Assembly: GCF_014648915.1 (NCBI RefSeq)
Contig: NZ_BMSA01000025.1
Coordinates: forward strand, 1 to 64,000
DNA: 64,000 nucleotides
Reading direction: 5' to 3'
Origin: Streptomyces phaeofaciens
GTDB taxonomy: Bacteria; Actinomycetota; Actinomycetes; Streptomycetales; Streptomycetaceae
The position numbers were made by a program, and so were the translations under genes. Below are positions 60,001 through 64,000 of this stretch, piece by piece. Positions within the stretch are counted from its first letter, which is position 1; each line of letters begins with the position of its first letter. Below the pieces are notes generated by a model that was not told where the DNA came from, ran no database searches, and worked only from the letters and a program-made list of their open reading frames with translations.

Positions 60001-63000
60001 GTGCCGTCGGCCTTGAGCGTGGCCACGGACGTCCAGGGGGCCTTGTCGCGTTCCAGGCCGTAGCCGTACTTCACGTTCGGTGTGTCGTTGCCCGACTTGG
60101 AGCGGTTGGGCAGCCAGGTCGCGGTGACGCGGCCGAGGGAGTCGTAGGTGTGCTCGGTGCGCGCCGTGTTCTGGTCGAGGACGTAGCTCTCGGCGCCGCG
60201 CGCCGGGTCGTAGACCGTGGTGGTCTGGTGGGCCTGGCCGTTGGAGGCGAGCTTCGGCCTGGTGACCACCTTGGTGCCCAGCGGGCCGGCGGCGGCCGGG
60301 AAGTAGGCGGTGGTCGTGGTGCGGCCCTTGGCGTCCGTCACGCCGAGCGGCCGGCCGAGTTTCGCGGCAGCCGTGTCGTACGTGGTCGTGGTGACGGTCT
60401 GCCAGCCGGTGGTGGGCAGGGGGTGGCGCTCGGCGGTGCCGGAGGCGGCCGGGTAGGCCTTCGCCCGGCCCGACCAGGTGGCCAGGCCCAGCGTCGGGAC
60501 CTGGTCGGGGGACCAGCCGGTGGCCGCCGGGTTGTCGTACACCGTCGCGGTGTCGGAGAGGACGTCGCCGCGGGTGGCCGGGCCGGCCGGCAGGGAGAGC
60601 GAGGCGTCCGTGGTCGCGCAGGTTCTCGCGACCGTGCGGGTGCGCGAGACGAGCGCGGTCAGGCCCTTGGCGTCGTTGCGGGCGTACCAGGTGCGGGTGC
60701 AGGTCTCGTCTCCGGTGGCCGTCCAGTCGCCGTGGTTCTCGACCGTGGTCACCATGCCGTACGTCGTGTCGTAGGTGAAGGAGGTCGCGGCCTGGCGCCA
60801 GGTGCGGGCGGCCGTGAGGTAGGTGTGGCTGTAGGAGCGGGCCGTTCTGACGAAGTACGCCTTGACGTCGGCGTACGACTTCTGCTGGCTCGCGGTCCGC
60901 TCGGCCCACAGGTTGTTGACGGTGGTCGAGATCGCGGTGGCGCCGTCGTAGACGATCTCCTGGCGCAGTTGACCGGAGAACTGGTCGTGGTCGGTGACGT
61001 CGGCGATGTCGAGGTTGTCGGTCGTGACGGCACTGGTGTTGTCGAGGTCGATGCCGGGGACTGTGGCCGACCTGGTCGTGCCGTCCTTGCGTCGGTCGCC
61101 GTTCATGCCCCGCATGAACAGCTTGACGGTCTTGGACCGGGTGGCGCCAGCCTCACCGGTGTAGGCGGTGACCTTCTGGTAGCCGCGCCAGACCGACCAG
61201 GTGCGCTCCTTCTCCTTGGTGAAGGGGCTGTCGTTGTAGTGCCAGCCGGGGTTCGCGTAGTCGTACGTCGTCTGGGTGCCGGGGTTGCCGGCGCCCGGGT
61301 CGTTGGTGGTGATCGCGGTGACGCGGTACTTGTGGAACCAGTCCAGTTGCGGGTCGCCGCCGTTGACGTTCCAGTACACCGGGTAGCAGGGGAGGTCGTT
61401 GTCGTCCTCGGCCGCGGGCATCCGGCCGCCGCGCACGCACTCGGGGTCGGAGAAGGTGACCGCGGTGATCGCGCCGGTCTCGGACACGACGGACGCGATG
61501 CGCGGACGGGTCAGTGCCAGGATGTCGTCGCTGGTGGAGTCGACCCGGTTGGGGCGCTGCTGGTAGGTGAACTCGACGGGCGGCAGGGCGATGTCGGAGC
61601 CGTTCTTGCCGGTGCGCCTGAGCGACTTCAGGACGAGGACCTGGTCGGAGCTGTTGCCGATGTCCTGGCCGTCGTAGAACTCCTGCTCCAGCGTGTACGA
61701 GTCGACGGGCAGGAAGGCGTCGGGTTCGGCGGCGCGGGACCAGAAGTGGGTGCCGATGCCCGTGAGCCGCTTGCGGGTGAAGAAGCCGGGGCCGGTCGCC
61801 TTGCAGTCGTCCTCGTCCGCCGAGCAGATCCCGTCGAACGGGACGTCCGGCCAGTCGTCGGCGGTGTCCTCGGTCAGCGAGGAGCAGTCGGAGGCGGTGC
61901 ACCGCTCCTTGTAGGTGTAGGTCACCTTGTCGGAGGCGGGCGCGGTGAACAGGGTGTCGCGGCGCTGGCCGTAGCGGATCTCGTCGAGGTACCCGCCGCG
62001 CGTGTAGGAGGCCAGGGCCGTCTTGTCGCCGTTCTTGGCGTAGTGGTTCGTCTCGGCGGTGTACCAGTAGGTGGCGGCGTTGCCGTGGACGTCCTCGATC
62101 AGGTCGAGGTTCCAGCGCCAGGCCTGCGTCCGGGCGCGGTTCTTGAATTCGCTGCCCGCGTCGTAGCCGGGTTCGCCGCTGTCGTCGCCGAAGACCGGGA
62201 CCGTCCATACGGAGTGGGTGCGTTCGCTGCCCGCGCCGGGCAGTTTGTTCAGGCCGAAGGTGTAGGCCGTGCCGTCGCCGGTCACCAGCGTCCAGTACTC
62301 GCCGTCCGCGTCGCCGTTGTCGGCGTCGGTGTGGCGGACGACCTTGGAGGCGTCGTCGCCCTTGAGGTGCCACTGGCCGGTGGTGTCGTCCTTGACCAGC
62401 TCGTTCGCCTTGCCGTTGAGCACCAGGGACGCGTTGTCGTACTTCCAGCACAGGTCGTGCTTGTCGGTCTGGCCGTCGTCGTCGCAGGAGCCGTAGGTGC
62501 GGGTGACGTACGACGAGGTCAGGTCGAAGCCCTCGCCCGCCAGGGAGGACTGGTTGTTGGTGTTGGCGGACCGCCCGTCGACGCTGCCGGAGTCGTACGA
62601 CAGCGTGACGACGGGTACCGGGCCGGCGGCCGCCGGGGGCACGGTGATCGGGTACGACCAGGAGAAGGAGCCCGAGGAGGCGCCGGCCTCCCAGCTGGAG
62701 GAGGCCGACAGCGGCGTGGCCGCGAAGTCGCCGCTGCCCGCGGTGGAAGCGGTCGCGGAGGTGGCCGTCACCGCCATGACGGTGGGGGCCGCGCCCGCCA
62801 GCGTCGTCCGCGCGGTGAGCCGCTCGCCGGTGACGTCGTTGGTGGACGCCACCGGGGTGGCGGTGCGGCAGGCCGGCTTCCGCGGGGTGGTCAGCGCGCA
62901 GGCGGGGAGGGTGACCAGGCCGAGGCGGGAGGCCCAGTCGCCGCCGACGGCGGAGGCGAACGAGCCGTAGTCGACGGTGAGCCGCGCGGCGCCGGGCTTC

Positions 63001-63503
63001 GCCGTGCCGACGGTGAACACGACCCCGGTGACGCCGGCCGCGCGGGCCGCGTCCTGTCCGAGGACGCGCACGGTGGCCTCGCCGGAGGCCTTCGCGCCCT
63101 TGGCCGCCGATGCCGTACCGACGGAGACGAACCGGCCGTCCGCGGTGGGGTGTTCCGTGACGGGGCTCTTGCGCGTCGAGGGCGCGGGCCAGGAGGTCCG
63201 GCGTTCGGCGCGGGCCGCGTCGACGCGCTTCTGGTCGGCCTTCTTCTGTTGACTCACCTTGCCGCGCGCGGCCTTGGCCTGGGGTGTGGTGATCGTCCGC
63301 ACTTCGGCCGGCTTCACGCCGGGTACGGCGGGGCGGCCCGGTGCCTCGGCCGCGGCGGCGACCGGGACCAGGACGGCGGGGACCGACAGCACGGTGGCCA
63401 GCGCGACGGTGAGGGCCGCGCGTCCGAGGCGGCGCGGCCGGGGCGAGGGGGGAGACGCGGAAGGGGACGGCCGGGACAGGGAGGGAAACGGGCGCAACAA
63501 CAC
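57015..63503 (-). CDS. Giant secreted RHS-repeat protein with C-terminal HExxH peptidase-like tip
   Basis: This 2162-residue protein starts at GTG 63503, preceded by GGAGAGCGATCC; the sequence then has a Pro/Arg-rich leader and a hydrophobic signal segment (LTVALATVLSVPAVLVPVAAAA). It has a SpvB/RHS-type N-terminal barrel (about 250-850), many YD/RHS repeats (TYDSLGRVTATW, YDTLGRVTAG) and the RHS core ending GAREYDPSTGQFLSVDPAL... NPVTGSDPSG at about residue 1900. The last 262 residues (about 57015-57800) differ: they carry Cys pairs, and KERLKHERVHMKQW, an HExxH-type zinc-protease motif, then TNSFEIDADLGDGGY. This layout fits a polymorphic toxin or a secreted effector. A LamG protein gene lies just upstream. 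Confidence 0.92.
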   Translation of the reverse strand: MLLRPFPSLSRPSPSASPPSPRPRRLGRAALTVALATVLSVPAVLVPVAAAAEAPGRPAVPGVKPAEVRTITTPQAKAARGKVSQQKKADQKRVDAARAERRTSWPAPSTRKSPVTEHPTADGRFVSVGTASAAKGAKASGEATVRVLGQDAARAAGVTGVVFTVGTAKPGAARLTVDYGSFASAVGGDWASRLGLVTLPACALTTPRKPACRTATPVASTNDVTGERLTARTTLAGAAPTVMAVTATSATASTAGSGDFAATPLSASSSWEAGASSGSFSWSYPITVPPAAAGPVPVVTLSYDSGSVDGRSANTNNQSSLAGEGFDLTSSYVTRTYGSCDDDGQTDKHDLCWKYDNASLVLNGKANELVKDDTTGQWHLKGDDASKVVRHTDADNGDADGEYWTLVTGDGTAYTFGLNKLPGAGSERTHSVWTVPVFGDDSGEPGYDAGSEFKNRARTQAWRWNLDLIEDVHGNAATYWYTAETNHYAKNGDKTALASYTRGGYLDEIRYGQRRDTLFTAPASDKVTYTYKERCTASDCSSLTEDTADDWPDVPFDGICSADEDDCKATGPGFFTRKRLTGIGTHFWSRAAEPDAFLPVDSYTLEQEFYDGQDIGNSSDQVLVLKSLRRTGKNGSDIALPPVEFTYQQRPNRVDSTSDDILALTRPRIASVVSETGAITAVTFSDPECVRGGRMPAAEDDNDLPCYPVYWNVNGGDPQLDWFHKYRVTAITTNDPGAGNPGTQTTYDYANPGWHYNDSPFTKEKERTWSVWRGYQKVTAYTGEAGATRSKTVKLFMRGMNGDRRKDGTTRSATVPGIDLDNTSAVTTDNLDIADVTDHDQFSGQLRQEIVYDGATAISTTVNNLWAERTASQQKSYADVKAYFVRTARSYSHTYLTAARTWRQAATSFTYDTTYGMVTTVENHGDWTATGDETCTRTWYARNDAKGLTALVSRTRTVARTCATTDASLSLPAGPATRGDVLSDTATVYDNPAATGWSPDQVPTLGLATWSGRAKAYPAASGTAERHPLPTTGWQTVTTTTYDTAAAKLGRPLGVTDAKGRTTTTAYFPAAAGPLGTKVVTRPKLASNGQAHQTTTVYDPARGAESYVLDQNTARTEHTYDSLGRVTATWLPNRSKSGNDTPNVKYGYGLERDKAPWTSVATLKADGTTYSTTYSLHDSQLRPVQIQRPSPQGGRVLTDTRYDSRGLAYETYADVYDQTTAPTGTYAQTPYGGGSQTVTEFDGAGRAVKSTLLVDGVGKGSTTTTYTGDSTATSAVAGGNATRTVTDVFGRTTETRTYAGTQPNDTQYGSATGTSYTRVRQTYTADGKQETVTGPDDSAWSTTYDLFGRQVKAVDPDKGTTLTTYTDLDQIDTSQDDEDRILLYAYDELGRTTGMWQTDRTDANRLASWTFDSVRKGLPTAATRYQGGKAYTRQTTTYDTLGRVTAGTLTLPSDDPLVTSGAIAATSTFETSYRLDGTVGSTKEPAAGGLAAETVETRYNAAGLANELSGATGYLLAADYTALGQVGQLQLGTATGTKRVFLTNTYEKGTGRLLNAAVDDQTRGPVQDLTYTYDQAGNVTSVLDGADIGTGTDNQCFAHDAQRRLAEAWTPKTADCAASGRTVANLGGPAPYWTSYTYTAGGQRRTEKQNTATPVTTTSCYNDTTRPHALTATTTGTTCTGVAAQYTYDDTGNTEKRVEKAGSTTGQSLEWNSEGKLARLTEGTTATGYLYDADGQLLIRRDNASGGETVLHLGATEVHLKAGQKWANRTYTVAGATIAVRTNQSGAEKLSFLAADHHATGTVAIGADAGQTLTKRYTTPFGAGRGATTGVWPDDKGFLGKPTDTGTGLTHIGAREYDPSTGQFLSVDPALQVDVPQTMNGYSYAAQNPVTGSDPSGLALLCGVPGEADCPDDGDPMPEPATHDGNGITLGQPGKTHKDASGNYCDSACVAKIYYQQWVNAKHIAEMAALQSLVQGYQLPNSAAMLAIPEWSLPDDCDKDCQEKLFTLQAKYLNRGGGGKDFDGGPFTCEGGHGCGMFEKLSEKLLGQKTQADVAGGGYFVVASVLGSDLDCSKHQGLTMCKTSSSWLFGRGGTTIGSTYVTGYDPEFSTKERLKHERVHMKQWDDLGLRMAWDYFQEGTDACTNSFEIDADLGDGGYLPCP

Positions 63504-63633
63504 GGATCGCTCTCCAGGGAGGGGGTGGCCGACGCGGCGGCCTGGTGTCTGGGGGATCGGAGATGACGACGACCGCGCCGGGCGGGGCCTGACGGGGCCC
63601 CGCCCGGGCACTGGTCGTCCAGGTGCCGGCCGG

Positions 63634-64000
63634 TCAGTAGCCGATGAGGGTCTCGACCTGGGTCGCGTCGGTCACCGCGCCCGCCCACAGGCGGATGTCG
63701 GTGATCCGTCCGGGCAGCTGGCCGCCCCACGCGCCGGCGAGGTAGCCCTTGCCCACGGCGAACTCCCCGCTGCCGGCCGAGGCCGTGTAGGCGAGGGCGT
63801 CGCCCTGTCGTGCGCTGCCGACGAACAGGGTGATCTCCCGGGCGTGCGCGTCGTACGCGCCGACCAGACCGACCTCGCTGTCCAGCACGGCCGCCTCGTC
63901 GCTGACGACGGAGGTGCCGCTGCCGTCGGCGGTGAGCCGGCCGAAGTGCCAGCGGGCGGTCACCACCGGGATGGTCACGGGCAGCCCGTTCTCGTCGAGC
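63634..64000 (-). CDS. LamG-domain protein, C-terminal part (runs off window)
   Basis: The frame enters from the right edge and ends at 63634 after about 122 visible residues. It reads RWHFGRLTADGS, EVGLVGAYDAHAREITLFVGSARQGDA and GRITDIRLWAGAVTDATQVETLIGY. This is the end of a LamG/concanavalin-A-like domain, as found at the C-terminus of large secreted proteins encoded before RHS genes in Streptomyces. The stop lies 131 bp before the RHS start at 63503. It may be a partner or scaffold for the RHS protein. Confidence 0.82.
   Translation of the reverse strand, partial: LDENGLPVTIPVVTARWHFGRLTADGSGTSVVSDEAAVLDSEVGLVGAYDAHAREITLFVGSARQGDALAYTASAGSGEFAVGKGYLAGAWGGQLPGRITDIRLWAGAVTDATQVETLIGY

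Overview
The window looks like a stretch of a Streptomyces (or very close actinomycete) chromosome. The DNA is very GC-rich, genes use GTG and TTG starts freely, there are many Tat or lipoprotein signals, and typical Streptomyces families are present (SCO6745-like HTH protein, SpoIIE/PP2C-HATPase fusions, CebR boxes, secreted multidomain CAZymes, a giant secreted RHS protein). The mix of secreted hydrolases, IS remnants and decayed genes fits a chromosome-arm or accessory region. No tRNA, rRNA or CRISPR array was found.  LAYOUT. 1-1000: a truncated IS5-type transposase, the tail of a membrane-protein gene it seems to have cut, and a TnpB zinc-ribbon relic. 1000-13400: two secreted GH2 enzymes (one PA14/LamG, one AbfB-type CBM42), a complete CUT2 ABC transporter resembling the E. 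coli galactofuranose system YtfQRT-YjfF, and a LacI regulator. One LacI-type palindrome (core CAACGTTG-like) lies in front of the first GH2 gene, the transporter and the regulator, and overlaps recognisable core promoters at the last two. I read this as a galactofuranoside (or related furanoside) utilisation regulon. 14000-20500: an MDR oxidoreductase, a DUF485-SSS carboxylate-type symporter, a TetR regulator, a HAD protein and a thiolase. A shared TACCGACCAGTCGGTA-type palindrome marks three of the promoter regions. 20600-22800: an SCO6745-like protein and a DenD-type dehydrogenase.  23600-32700 is a plant-polysaccharide island: a frameshifted CE1-CBM2 esterase, a GH27/CBM13 deletion remnant, a GH10-GH62 fusion, a GH6 cellulase behind two CebR boxes, a GntR/FCD regulator, an aldo-keto reductase relic, a 17-bp perfect palindrome and a GH29 fucosidase with lectin domains. 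Several members are broken, so the island seems to be turning over. 32800-44000 holds a monooxygenase relic, a membrane protein with a peptidoglycan-binding domain, an ABM-domain protein, two PP2C-type phosphatases fused to HATPase kinases (one soluble, one a membrane sensor), a type III polyketide synthase, an orphan solute-binding lipoprotein and an IS3 OrfA remnant.  44000-53000 is a cell-envelope block: an L,D-transpeptidase, then FemX-like / MurJ / response regulator / histidine kinase / lipoprotein genes that overlap or are 24 bp apart, followed by a sortase and a DUF4232-like lipoprotein. 53000-64000 has a PhoD phosphatase, an FG-GAP propeller protein, and on the other strand a partial LamG protein, a 2162-residue secreted RHS protein ending in a domain with an HERVH (HExxH) zinc-protease motif, and an overlapping small lipoprotein gene that could be its immunity or partner protein.  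Functions are assigned from sequence motifs by eye; no database search was possible.
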